Source: an uncultured Oscillibacter sp.
GTDB taxonomy: Bacteria > Bacillota > Clostridia > Oscillospirales > Oscillospiraceae
NCBI GenBank assembly: GCA_910585165.1
Contig: CAJUBX010000030.1
Coordinates: forward strand, 1-23,940
DNA: 23,940 nucleotides
Reading direction: 5' to 3'
Within the stretch, counting starts at the first letter, position 1. Every line of letters starts with the position of its first letter. The translations under genes were made by a program, and so were the position numbers. Of the stretch, positions 9,259 through 17,088 are shown piece after piece. The notes under the pieces are model-generated. The model made no database searches. It was not told the origin of the DNA and was given only the letters and a program-made list of their open reading frames with translations.

Positions 9259-9472
9259 GAGCCTATCCCGAAATTAGGCGTGCGCAGATTGCGCCGTCAG
9301 ATTTTTGCCCCAAGGGCATGTGACATCCCTAAGCGGCAAAGCCGCCAATGGCTGTCCGACCGCCAGACGAGGCGATTTTTCGCAGGCGGGCTGACGCCCG
9401 GCAAGGAAAATCAACAAAGTATGGTGGGAAATATGCAAGCTAACTGTGTACGCATAATTTTGAGATAGGCTC
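9259..9472. mobile_element. MITE-like element with imperfect terminal inverted repeats and TAA target duplication
   Basis: The left end starts GAGCCTATCCCGAAATTA and the inverted right end GAGCCTATCTCAAAATTA; over the first 28 bases 23 match. TAA stands directly outside both ends (9256-9258 and 9473-9475), which reads as a 3-bp target duplication of the TNA kind made by some IS5-group elements. The 214-bp interior has no gene; it contains small hairpins, such as GCGGC-AAA-GCCGC, and a larger GATTTT...AAAATC hairpin around CGGGC/GCCCG (about 9371-9412). It separates the bactofilin stop codon from the terminator at 9560. The family assignment is inference. Confidence 0.75.
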
Positions 9473-9559
9473 TAAGCCCCATACGGCGCGGGGGTACATC
9501 GGCCCTGCCGGGAAGTAAGAATCCGGCGGAGGCTATGACAAGGGAACAACACTGGTGCA

Positions 9560-9600
9560 GAGGCCGGGGAGCTGTCCCCGGCCTCATGTTTTCCTTTGTT
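9560..9600 (+). terminator. Terminator, probably the original one of the bactofilin gene
   Basis: GAGGCCGGGG (9560-9569) pairs perfectly with CCCCGGCCTC (9576-9585), followed by ATGTTTTCCTTTGTTT. It now lies about 300 bases after the bactofilin stop because the MITE-like element intervenes. The remaining sequence 9476-9559 shows nothing I can name. Confidence 0.75.
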
Positions 9601-9620
9601 TCGGGGCAAACTGGCTCTGC

Positions 9621-9649
9621 TTGATTTGTTCACACTTTTCCTGTAAAAT
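9621..9649 (+). promoter_or_regulatory. Promoter for the large membrane protein gene
   Basis: TTGATT at 9621-9626 and TAAAAT at 9644-9649 with a 17-base spacer; the AAAGGAGGG ribosome binding site follows at about 9669-9677. Confidence 0.65.
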
Positions 9650-9684
9650 ACTGTGAAAAGAGAAAAAGAAAGGAGGGCTTTCTT

Positions 9685-11463
9685 ATGCCCTTTACATTCC
9701 AGTTCGGCGGCTCCAGCGCCTTCGGCGGCGGGTTCAATCCCGAGAGCTTCCAGGGCGGAACCGCCAACCCCCGCCCCCGGAAGCCCCGAAAACCCCGCCG
9801 CGCCGTGGGAAACGCCTTCAGCCGCACACTCATCAACCTGGCGGTGACTCTGGTTTTCGGCCTGGTCTACTTTTACCTGGAGCTTCCCGCCCTGAACCTC
9901 CACGCCGAGGAGTTTTACGTCTTCGCCTTCCTCCTCTGCGCCGTCTACTGCGTCTGCGCCGTGTTCACCTCCGGCTTTCAGGGGGACGGCAGCGTGAAGG
10001 GCTACTTCCACTTCGTCCGCAAGCAGTGTGCCGTTCCCTTCCTGGCGGCGGCGGCCCTGGTTGTGGTCCTGGCCCTGGGCGCTCTGGCCAGCTGGGTGGT
10101 GCTCCGGGCGGGGAGCTATTCCAAGCTCCTCACCATCCAGACCGGAGATCTCACCGCCGAGGTGGAGGAAATCTCCTATGACCAGATTCCCATGCTGGAC
10201 GCGGACTCTGCCGGGCAGCTGGGCACCCGGAAGCTGGGCGAGCTGGCGGACATGGTGTCCCAGTTTGAGATTCTGCCCACCTACACCCAAATCAACTACC
10301 AGGGCCGGCCGGTCCGGGTAACCTCCCTGCGCTATGGGGACCTTATCAAGTGGTTCACCAACCGCTCCGGCGGCCTGCCCGCCTATATCATCATTGACAT
10401 GGTGACCCAGGAGGCGGAGGTGGTCCGCCTGACGGAGGGCATGAAGTACACCGTGGCGGAGCATTTCAGCCGGAACCTCTACCGGCATCTGCGCTTCCAC
10501 TACCCAACCATGATGTTTGATGAGCCGGTCTTCGAAATCAACGAGGAAGGGACCCCCTTCTGGGTCTGCTCCCGCATCGTGCGGACCATCGGCCTCTTTG
10601 GGGGCGTGGATGTGAAGGGCGCGGTGCTGGTAAACGCCGTCACCGGCGAGAGCGAATACTGCGAGCAGGTCCCCAACTGGGTGGACCGGGTGTACTCCTA
10701 CGACATCATCATGCAGCAGTACGATTTTTACGGCATGTACCACAACGGCTTCCTGAACTCCATGTTCGGCCAGAAGGACGTGACGGTGACTACCGAAGGG
10801 TGGAACTATATCGCCATAGACGACGACGTGTATATGTACACCGGCGTGACCTCCGTCACCTCCGACCAGTCCAACATCGGCTTTATTCTCTCCAACCAGC
10901 GGACCAAGGAGACGAAGTTCTATCCCTGCGCCGGAGCTACGGAGCGCTCCGCCAAGGAATCCGCCCAAAGCCGGGTGCAGCAGATGAACTATGAGGCCAC
11001 CTTCCCCCTCCTTTTGAACATCGCGGGCCAGCCCACTTACTTCATGTCCCTGAAGGGCAACGACGGCCTCGTGAAAATGTACGCCATGGTCAACGTCCCG
11101 CAATACCAGCTGGTGGAAACCGGGCAGACGCTGGCGGATTGCGAGAACAATTACCGCCAGGCCCTGGCCCACGCGGGCCTTATCGCCGCAGGCGAGCAGA
11201 AGCCCGCCGCCGGGAACGCCCAGGAGCAGGAGGGCGTGGTGGCCGAAGTCCGCAGCGCCGTCATCGGCGGCGACACCCACTACTATGTCCGCATGGAGGA
11301 CAGCCTGGGCTATCTGGACTTCAACGCGGCGGAGGTGCCCCTGGCGGTGCTGCTGAACGTCCGTGACCACATCCGCTACACCTTCGTCCTGGAGGGCGCG
11401 GAGTTCCCCACCCACGGCATCGTCCCGGCCACGGGATTCGACTACGTGGATTGGGACAATTAA
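9685..11463 (+). CDS. Unrecognised membrane protein with three N-terminal spans and a large outer domain
   Basis: I do not recognise the family. The 592-residue product has a Gly/Pro-rich, strongly basic N-terminus (about 1-45, with a PRPRKPRKPRR run), membrane spans near 48-68, 78-100 and 119-142, then about 450 residues without further spans. The basic segments before the first and third spans suggest that the N-terminus is inside and the large domain outside. The outer part is rich in Tyr and beta-type segments and repeats sequences such as GVDVKGAVLVNAVTG and PQYQLVETGQTLADCE; it has no motif of an enzyme I can name. It has its own promoter and AGGAGG site, and a bidirectional terminator follows. 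A cell-envelope role is only a guess from topology. Confidence 0.8.
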   Translation: MPFTFQFGGSSAFGGGFNPESFQGGTANPRPRKPRKPRRAVGNAFSRTLINLAVTLVFGLVYFYLELPALNLHAEEFYVFAFLLCAVYCVCAVFTSGFQGDGSVKGYFHFVRKQCAVPFLAAAALVVVLALGALASWVVLRAGSYSKLLTIQTGDLTAEVEEISYDQIPMLDADSAGQLGTRKLGELADMVSQFEILPTYTQINYQGRPVRVTSLRYGDLIKWFTNRSGGLPAYIIIDMVTQEAEVVRLTEGMKYTVAEHFSRNLYRHLRFHYPTMMFDEPVFEINEEGTPFWVCSRIVRTIGLFGGVDVKGAVLVNAVTGESEYCEQVPNWVDRVYSYDIIMQQYDFYGMYHNGFLNSMFGQKDVTVTTEGWNYIAIDDDVYMYTGVTSVTSDQSNIGFILSNQRTKETKFYPCAGATERSAKESAQSRVQQMNYEATFPLLLNIAGQPTYFMSLKGNDGLVKMYAMVNVPQYQLVETGQTLADCENNYRQALAHAGLIAAGEQKPAAGNAQEQEGVVAEVRSAVIGGDTHYYVRMEDSLGYLDFNAAEVPLAVLLNVRDHIRYTFVLEGAEFPTHGIVPATGFDYVDWDN

Positions 11464-11465
11464 AA

Positions 11466-11500
11466 AAACAGGCGGCGGGCCGGGAGGCCCGCCGCTGTTT
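11466..11500. terminator. Bidirectional terminator between convergent genes
   Basis: A 15-bp stem (11466-11481 with 11486-11500, one bulged G) has a GGGA loop; A-run and T-run flanks serve both strands. It lies between the membrane protein gene and leftward degV. Confidence 0.85.
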
Positions 11501-11503
11501 CCA

Positions 11504-12343
11504 TTATTTCCGCAGGAGAATCAGCCCCAGGGTGTTGGGCCCGCAGTGGCAGAAGATGGTACAGCCCGCCTTGGCCTCCAGAATCTCGCCGAAGCGCCCG
11601 TCCTCCCGGAGGATTTCCCGGGCAATGCCCGCCAGCTCGTCCCCCGGGCAGGTGTCCACCAAGAAGGCCCGGCTGAAATCCAGGTCCGTCCGGTCCTGAA
11701 TCCGCTGGCGGACGTAGTCTGCCACCACCTTGGCGATAGTTCCCCGGTACTTCTTCGTCACGGACATTTTGCCGTCGATGACCTCCACGCAGGGGTGCAG
11801 CTTCAGGAGATTTGCCCCCAGGGCGGTGACAGCGGAGCAGCGCCCGCCCTTTTTCATATAGTCCAGCCGGTCCAGGACAAAGCTGGTCTCCAGCCGGGGG
11901 GCCATGCCCTCCAGCAAGTCTAAAATCTCCGTAACCGGCTTCCCCGCCCGGGCGGCGTCCGCGGCGGCCAGCACCATCATGCCGTGGCCCACCGTCAGGT
12001 TTCCGGAGTCCACCACGTAGACCTCCGGCACCTCCTCCGCCGCCAGCTTGGCGTTCTGGTGGCAGCAGGAAAAGCCGCTTCCGATGTTGATATGGATCAC
12101 CGCGTCGTACCGTTCCGCCAGGGTGCGGAACATATCCTCGTAATCCATGGCGTTGACGGCGTTGGTGGTCGTAATTTCCCCGCCGGCCGCCACATGGGCG
12201 GCGATGTCCGCCGTGCGGATGTCCACGCCGTCGTGATAGAGCTTCCCCGCTTTCACGATGCCCAGAGGAAATACGGTGATATCGTACCGTTCCAGCAAGC
12301 TCTTCGGCAGGTCGCAGGTGCTGTCGGTGGTAATTTTAATCAT
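11504..12343 (-). CDS. degV: DegV-family fatty-acid-binding protein
   Basis: Cytoplasmic two-domain protein of 279 residues; family members bind a fatty acid and some (FakB) present it to the kinase FakA for entry into phospholipid synthesis. The opening MIKITTDSTCDLP is the family N-terminus, followed by ITTTNAVN in the position of the usual T-S-Q-P ligand loop and NIGSGFSCCHQNAK in the position of the S-S-x-L-S-G-T-Y-Q-S block. The adjacent cysteines replace the usual G-T there. The frame is open further upstream, but the ATG at 12343 has AGAGGA 7 bases upstream. It overlaps the preceding membrane gene by 8 bases, so the two are probably coupled. No fakA is in the window. Confidence 0.9.
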   Translation of the reverse strand: MIKITTDSTCDLPKSLLERYDITVFPLGIVKAGKLYHDGVDIRTADIAAHVAAGGEITTTNAVNAMDYEDMFRTLAERYDAVIHINIGSGFSCCHQNAKLAAEEVPEVYVVDSGNLTVGHGMMVLAAADAARAGKPVTEILDLLEGMAPRLETSFVLDRLDYMKKGGRCSAVTALGANLLKLHPCVEVIDGKMSVTKKYRGTIAKVVADYVRQRIQDRTDLDFSRAFLVDTCPGDELAGIAREILREDGRFGEILEAKAGCTIFCHCGPNTLGLILLRK

Positions 12344-12827
12344 GTGTGTTCCTCTTTCCGAAAACCAAATAGAGATACGGCGCGAACAGGCCGGGAACCG
12401 CCAGGGGGACAGAAACGGTATCGAAGAGGCGGAAAAGAATCTGGTCCACCCACATGCTTCCCTCTGCCAGGGCATAAAGCCGGTAGACCCAGAGGGAATA
12501 ACCGCCCGCGGCCTGGGTAATCTGCTCCGCCGCCAGCAGGGCCGCGTTCACCAGCACCATGATGGAGGCGGAACAAAAAATCTCCCGCCGGGTCAGCCCC
12601 CGGACGAACCGCCAGCCCGCCAGCCAGAAAAGGAGGCAGGTGACCGCCGCCACAATTTCCGCAATATAGCCGGTGGTGAGCACAATGGTCCCGTCGGGCC
12701 CCGGCCCCCGGGCCCGCAGGATGAACCCCCAGATCAGGCCCCCCGAAAAGTGGAGCAGGCGGTTCAAAATCCCCAGGGCGCACAGCACCAGAGGAACCCG
12801 CCAGACGGGCTTTTTCCACATTTCCAT
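12336..12827 (-). CDS. Small four-span membrane protein, function unknown
   Basis: The 163-residue product starts MEMWKKPVWRVP and has hydrophobic spans near residues 10-28, 50-72, 80-100 and 138-156 of the predicted protein. I do not recognise the family. The reading frame continues upstream into the hairpin element to an ATG at 12887, but the only good ribosome binding site (AAAAGGAG) stands about 7 bases before the ATG at 12827, so the longer form is rejected. Its last 8 bases overlap degV. The promoter is not obvious; an ACTATATA sequence at the element end (about 12852-12859 on this strand) could supply a -10, or the gene may depend on read-through from pckA. Confidence 0.65.
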   Translation of the reverse strand: MEMWKKPVWRVPLVLCALGILNRLLHFSGGLIWGFILRARGPGPDGTIVLTTGYIAEIVAAVTCLLFWLAGWRFVRGLTRREIFCSASIMVLVNAALLAAEQITQAAGGYSLWVYRLYALAEGSMWVDQILFRLFDTVSVPLAVPGLFAPYLYLVFGKRNTHD

Positions 12828-12853
12828 TCTGTTCTCCTTTTCCGCATTTCCTA

Positions 12854-13042
12854 TATAGTCCGTTAACTTGAAAAATGGCATTGCCATTTTTCAAGCAGCA
12901 GGCTCTAGGCCTGCTGGCGCGTAAAGCGCGCAGTAACGGAACTATGAAGTCATATAAACTGGTCGCCGAAGGCGACCACAGCGAAAGTCGCTGTTGAGCT
13001 GTTGAAAAGTATCTTTGATACTTTTCAAGTTTATTGACTATA
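12854..13042. repeat. 189-bp element of two mirror-arranged three-hairpin modules with terminal inverted repeats
   Basis: Ends are TATAGTC (12854-12860) and GACTATA (13036-13042), and the 21-base ends match at 18 positions when inverted. Module A (12855-12945): closing stem of 11 bp with one bulged A enclosing hairpins 12867-12895 (14-bp arms), 12896-12916 (8-bp) and 12917-12931 (5-bp). Module B (12948-13040): closing stem of about 12 bp with one bulge enclosing hairpins 12961-12977 (GGTCGCC-GAA-GGCGACC), 12978-12994 (7-bp) and 13002-13028 (12-bp arms, TTT loop). In each module the long AT-rich hairpin is the outermost. No gene is carried. It resembles a non-autonomous repeat; mobility and copy number cannot be seen here. 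The gap 12828-13146 otherwise contains small hairpins at 13049-13085 and the pckA terminator. Confidence 0.8.
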
Positions 13043-13106
13043 CGAACACGCACGCGGAACGCAGTCCGTGCGGGGACTTTCCCGCAGTTCCCAAGGCCGG
13101 AAAGAA

Positions 13107-13131
13107 GAGGGCGGACTTGCGGTCCGCCCTC
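13107..13131 (-). terminator. Terminator of pckA
   Basis: A 10-bp GC-rich stem (13107-13116 with 13122-13131), loop of five, lies 15 bases after the pckA stop on the leftward strand and is followed there by TTCTTTCC. Confidence 0.75.
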
Positions 13132-13146
13132 CAAAAAGCACGGTGC

Positions 13147-14835
13147 TTACAGGGTATTCGCCTCGTCCACGACCTTCTTGATGGCCGCAGCGGCGTCCTC
13201 GGGCAGCTTGTTGAAGCCGCCCTCCTCGGTATCCAGCTTGGTGACATAGCTCAGCCGGTCCTGCATGCGGGCTTTCAGCTGGGCCACGTACTCCTTGTCG
13301 CCAAGGTCGGGCACGAAGCCCTCCCACTTGAAGATCTCAATGTCCTCGAAGGGGCCCCAGGTCTCAAACTTGGCCTTGCCCTCGACCACGGCCTCGAGAA
13401 TGCCCAGGGTGTCCTCCTTCTGGACCTTCTTGCCCATGAAGTCGCCGGTGTTGATGATATAGCAGGCCACGTTCTTCTCCGCCACCAGCTTCTTGAACTT
13501 CTCATAGTCGTTCACAAGGGGATAGGTGCGGAAGGGGTTGGCGTAAGGCTCCACCACCAGGGCGTTGGGGTCCACGCCCTCCTTCAGCCGCTCGGCGCTG
13601 GAGCGCTTGGTGGCGAGAGTCGCGCCCATGACGGAGGCCAGGGACGCGCCGCTGAGCTTCACGATAGGAGGAATGGTGGGGTCCTTCATGATCCAGAAAA
13701 TGGCGTTGACGGGGGCATCGATCTTGTCAACCCGGTTGGGGGACCAGAGCTTGGACTTGATGGCCCGACCGTTGCCGTTGCGCACGTCCTCGGTCACCAG
13801 GACAATCTTGCCCTCGTCGTCCAGGGTGGCGGAGCAGTTCTGGGCGGTGAGCAGGTACTTGTTGTCCTCGGCGGGGACGGGATAGTCGGCGGTCTTGTCG
13901 AAGTAGGTAGGCTCCAGAGCGATGGAGGCGCAGGTATCGGAGTTGATGATGAACGCGTCGTCATGGAGGACCTTGATAGAGGGATACTTGTTGCTGTGCT
14001 TGGCGTGGGTCAGGGTGGACTTGCCGGAGCCGGACAGGCCGAACACCGCCGCCACATACTTGCTGCCGTCGTCCAGGGTGTACTCCTTCTGGCCGCCGTG
14101 GCAGGAGGCGTAGCCGTTGCGGTTGGCGATGGCCCAGGCCAGGGTCAGGGTGCCCTTCTTGTGCTCGCCGAAGTAGCGCATGCCCAGGATGGCGGCGCAG
14201 TTGGTGTCGGTGTTGAAGTAGCACAGGCACTTGGGATCGCAGATGTCCTCTTTGCCGGGAGCGCCGGTCCACTGGGGATCGGAGAAGATATAGATGTCGG
14301 GCTCCTTGCCGCCGCCCACGGGCTTGGACTTCTTGTACATCTTGACATATTCGTCGGACTGGTACTGGAAGTTCAGCATCCAGTTGTACAGGAGGTTCTC
14401 CTCCCCCTCGGGAATCAGCAGGTGGGCCTTGACCATGAACTCGGGGTCCAGGCCGATGAAGACCTCGGCGTGGTACATGGTCTTCCAGCGGGTGTCATAG
14501 ACGGCGTCCATGACAATCTTGTCAAGCTCCGTGGTGTTGACGCCGGGCTTGCCGGTGATGCGGCGGGCGGCGGCGTAGCGGCCGGTGATGGACCCGTCGT
14601 TAAAAAGAAGGACCTTGGCGTCGGGCTCCAGGCCGAACTCCTCGCCCCGGTAGACGGGCATGTCAGTGACGACGGTGCCGGGAGAATTCTTCGCCATATC
14701 ATAGGCCTCCCGGAGGGAGTTGATCTTCACGACGTTATTGCCGTAGAAGGGAGCCTCGATGATGGAGCGGGTCTTGGAAAATCCAACCTTACCGGGCCCG
14801 ATTTCGGTTCTGGGGTAGTAAGCTTTCGTAGACAT
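13147..14835 (-). CDS. pckA: Phosphoenolpyruvate carboxykinase (ATP type)
   Basis: Interconverts oxaloacetate plus ATP with phosphoenolpyruvate, CO2 and ADP; in fermenting anaerobes it often runs toward oxaloacetate. The P-loop GLSGSGKST (266-274) is the ATP-type kinase-1a motif, and the metal/phosphate region HDDAFII follows about 25 residues later. The 562-residue length is somewhat longer than the E. coli enzyme (about 540). The start ATG at 14835 has an AAGGAGGA site 6-7 bases upstream. It has its own promoter and terminator, so it is monocistronic. Family assignment is firm; the net direction in this organism is inferred. Confidence 0.96.
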   Translation of the reverse strand: MSTKAYYPRTEIGPGKVGFSKTRSIIEAPFYGNNVVKINSLREAYDMAKNSPGTVVTDMPVYRGEEFGLEPDAKVLLFNDGSITGRYAAARRITGKPGVNTTELDKIVMDAVYDTRWKTMYHAEVFIGLDPEFMVKAHLLIPEGEENLLYNWMLNFQYQSDEYVKMYKKSKPVGGGKEPDIYIFSDPQWTGAPGKEDICDPKCLCYFNTDTNCAAILGMRYFGEHKKGTLTLAWAIANRNGYASCHGGQKEYTLDDGSKYVAAVFGLSGSGKSTLTHAKHSNKYPSIKVLHDDAFIINSDTCASIALEPTYFDKTADYPVPAEDNKYLLTAQNCSATLDDEGKIVLVTEDVRNGNGRAIKSKLWSPNRVDKIDAPVNAIFWIMKDPTIPPIVKLSGASLASVMGATLATKRSSAERLKEGVDPNALVVEPYANPFRTYPLVNDYEKFKKLVAEKNVACYIINTGDFMGKKVQKEDTLGILEAVVEGKAKFETWGPFEDIEIFKWEGFVPDLGDKEYVAQLKARMQDRLSYVTKLDTEEGGFNKLPEDAAAAIKKVVDEANTL

Positions 14836-14905
14836 ATCTGTTCCTCCTTCAAAATTTCCAAGCGCCTGCGCGAGAGGGCGTCAGGTTCGCTGCGCGTACC
14901 CTGTT

Positions 14906-14934
14906 AATATACCCTGTTTTTTCCCAAAAAGCAA
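14906..14934 (-). promoter_or_regulatory. Promoter for pckA
   Basis: On the leftward strand TTGCTT (14934-14929) and TATATT (14911-14906) have a 17-base spacer, about 70 bases before the start codon. Confidence 0.55.
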
Positions 14935-15108
14935 GAGCGAAAACGGCTCTCTCGAAAAAACAGCCGCAGGGAACCGCAAAAGCCCATTCTCCGGCGGCGG
15001 AAGACGGCCCCCTTTATTCCATACTTCGCCAAATCCCCCGGCAAAGCCGGGAGCAAACGCCGCCGCCAATAGCCCCCCATTTTCCAGCGGGTTTTTCCGC
15101 CCCGCCTC

Positions 15109-15136
15109 TTGCAATTTCTTGTGAGAGTGCTACAAT
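15109..15136 (+). promoter_or_regulatory. Promoter of the ior operon
   Basis: TTGCAA at 15109-15114 and TACAAT at 15131-15136 with a 16-base spacer. In the divergent gap 14836-15198 I see this promoter, the pckA promoter and one small hairpin (CCCGGC-AAA-GCCGGG, 15037-15051), but no gene. Confidence 0.65.
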
Positions 15137-15198
15137 AAACGGCATAGCTATTCAGCGGAATGCAGCAAAACAATCTAAGAGAGGGTGACACAAGCAGC

Positions 15199-17088
15199 AT
15201 GGAATGGACAATGACGGCCAACGCCCCCGGCACAGTCGCGCTGATGCAGGGCAACGAGGCTATTGTGCGGGGCGCGGTGGAAGCCGGAATCAACTTCGCC
15301 GCCTCCTACCCCGGCTCCCCCTCCTCCCAGGTGCTGGGAATGCTGGGCAAAATCGCCCGGGAGCGGGGCTTCTACGCGGAGTGGTCCGCCAACGAGGTCT
15401 GCGCCCTGCAGGCCTGCACCGGCGCGTCCCTGGCCAACGGGCGGGCATTGTGCGTGGTGAAGCAGAACGGCCTTTTGTGCGTGGCGGACGCGCTCCACTG
15501 CGCCGCCCAGGCCGGCGTAAAGGGCGGCCTGGTAATCGTCTCCAGCGACGACCCCAGCGCCCACTCCTCCACCAATGAGTTCGACTCCCGCTGGCAGGCC
15601 ATGTCGGCGGGCATCCCCCTGCTGGAGCCCACCACCATGCAGGAGGCCAAGGACATGATCCCCTACGCCTTCGAGCTCAGCGAGCAGACGGGCCAGATGG
15701 TGCTGGTCCGGGTGACCACCCGGGTCTGCCACGGCCGGGGCAACGTGGTCCTGGGCCCCCTGCCCGAAAAGCCCAGGGCCCTGGAGCGGGTGAAGGAATG
15801 GGACCGGATGGTCTGCGTCTGCTACATGCACGGCCCGGCCCTCCAGAAGCTGGAGGAGCTGCGCCGCCGCTTTGAGCAGAGCCCCTACAACCACTACGAG
15901 GGCCCCGAAGCCCCGGAAAAGCTTATCATTGCCGGAGGCACCGGGCGGCTCTACGGGCAGGAGGCCCTCCGCCGCCTGGGACGGGAGAAGGAGACCGGCT
16001 TTTTGTCCCTGGGAACTCTCTGGCCCCTGCCGGAGAACTACATATTGAAATACCTCCGCACGGCGAAGGAGGTGCTGATCCTGGAGGAGGTGGACCCCTT
16101 CCTGGAGCAGGCCGTCCAGGCCCTGGCAGGACGGGAGGGCCTGCGGATCAAGTTCCTGGGCCGGGCCTCCAACGCCGCCCTGCCCCAGGTGGGCGAGCTG
16201 GACCCGGACGTGGTCACTTCCGCCATTGCCAGGCTCACCGGCGCGGCCCTGCCGGAAAAGCGCCCCTCCTCTGAAACGGAGCTTCCCGTCCGGGAGATGA
16301 GCTTTTGCGCGGGCTGCCCCCACCGGGCCACCTTCTACCTCCTCAAGCGGGCCATGCGGCAGGAGAAGCACCCCGGCGTCGTCGTGGGGGACATCGGCTG
16401 CTACTTCATGGCGGGCCAGTCCGCCGGGCAGTACGCCTGGCAGACCTGCAACTGCATGGGCTCCGGCGTCAACGTGGCCGAGGGCCTGGGCCAGCTGACC
16501 AACTACGGCCTGGACCAGAAGGTGGTCACCATGTGCGGCGACTCCACCTTCTTCCACTCCATCCTCCCGGGCCTTGTGAACGCCGTGTACCACAACGCCA
16601 ACATGCTCCTCATCGTTCTGGACAACTCCGCCACGGCCATGACGGGCTTCCAGCCCCACCCGGGCACGGGCCTCACCGCCATGGGGGACCATGTGAAGCC
16701 CATGGATATCCCGAAGATTCTGGAGGCGGTGGGCTGCCAGGTGGAGGTGGCCGATCCCTTCGACGTGGTGGAGGCGGAGAAGACCCTCCGCCGCCTGCTG
16801 GACCAGCCGGGGATGAACGTCCTCATCATGCGCCAGCCCTGCGCCACGCTGATGACGAAGGAGCGGAGCAAAAAGCCCGTCCGGGTCTACGTGGACCAGG
16901 ACGTGTGCATCGGGGACGGCTGCGGCTGCGACAAGTACTGCTCCCGGGTGTGGGGCTGCCCCGGAAACACCTGGGACTTCAAGAAGAACAAGGCGCTCAT
17001 CGACCCCGTCGCCTGCGTGGGCTGCGGCGTGTGCGCCAAGCTGTGCCCCAGCGGGGCCATCAAAGTGGAAGGCGGTGAGGAAGCGTGA
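15199..17088 (+). CDS. iorA: Indolepyruvate:ferredoxin oxidoreductase, alpha subunit
   Basis: With IorB, oxidatively decarboxylates aryl-pyruvates from Trp, Phe and Tyr to aryl-acetyl-CoA, reducing ferredoxin. Domains in order: pyruvate-oxidoreductase-like N-terminus (YPGSPSSQVLG, WSANEVCALQ), a middle domain, a thiamine diphosphate domain (FCAGCPHR, then GDSTFFHS and DNSATAMTG), and a C-terminal ferredoxin domain with CIGDGCGCDKYC and CVGCGVCAKLCP for two [4Fe-4S] clusters. The start is uncertain: 15160, 15199 and 15211 are in frame; 15199 is chosen because GAGGGTGA lies at 15181-15188, although the 10-base gap is long. Length 629. It overlaps iorB by GTGA. True substrate range (aryl versus branched or other 2-oxoacids) is inferred from family. 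Confidence 0.93.
   Translation: MEWTMTANAPGTVALMQGNEAIVRGAVEAGINFAASYPGSPSSQVLGMLGKIARERGFYAEWSANEVCALQACTGASLANGRALCVVKQNGLLCVADALHCAAQAGVKGGLVIVSSDDPSAHSSTNEFDSRWQAMSAGIPLLEPTTMQEAKDMIPYAFELSEQTGQMVLVRVTTRVCHGRGNVVLGPLPEKPRALERVKEWDRMVCVCYMHGPALQKLEELRRRFEQSPYNHYEGPEAPEKLIIAGGTGRLYGQEALRRLGREKETGFLSLGTLWPLPENYILKYLRTAKEVLILEEVDPFLEQAVQALAGREGLRIKFLGRASNAALPQVGELDPDVVTSAIARLTGAALPEKRPSSETELPVREMSFCAGCPHRATFYLLKRAMRQEKHPGVVVGDIGCYFMAGQSAGQYAWQTCNCMGSGVNVAEGLGQLTNYGLDQKVVTMCGDSTFFHSILPGLVNAVYHNANMLLIVLDNSATAMTGFQPHPGTGLTAMGDHVKPMDIPKILEAVGCQVEVADPFDVVEAEKTLRRLLDQPGMNVLIMRQPCATLMTKERSKKPVRVYVDQDVCIGDGCGCDKYCSRVWGCPGNTWDFKKNKALIDPVACVGCGVCAKLCPSGAIKVEGGEEA

Noticed and set aside
9280..9468. 62-codon frame inside the MITE-like element
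   Set aside because: No ribosome binding site, Arg-rich shadow-like composition, and it runs into the terminal inverted repeat.
12340..13134. 264-codon leftward frame running through the hairpin element
   Set aside because: It is merely the absence of stops through the element and an alternative frame of the membrane gene; it has no ribosome binding site or recognisable domain.
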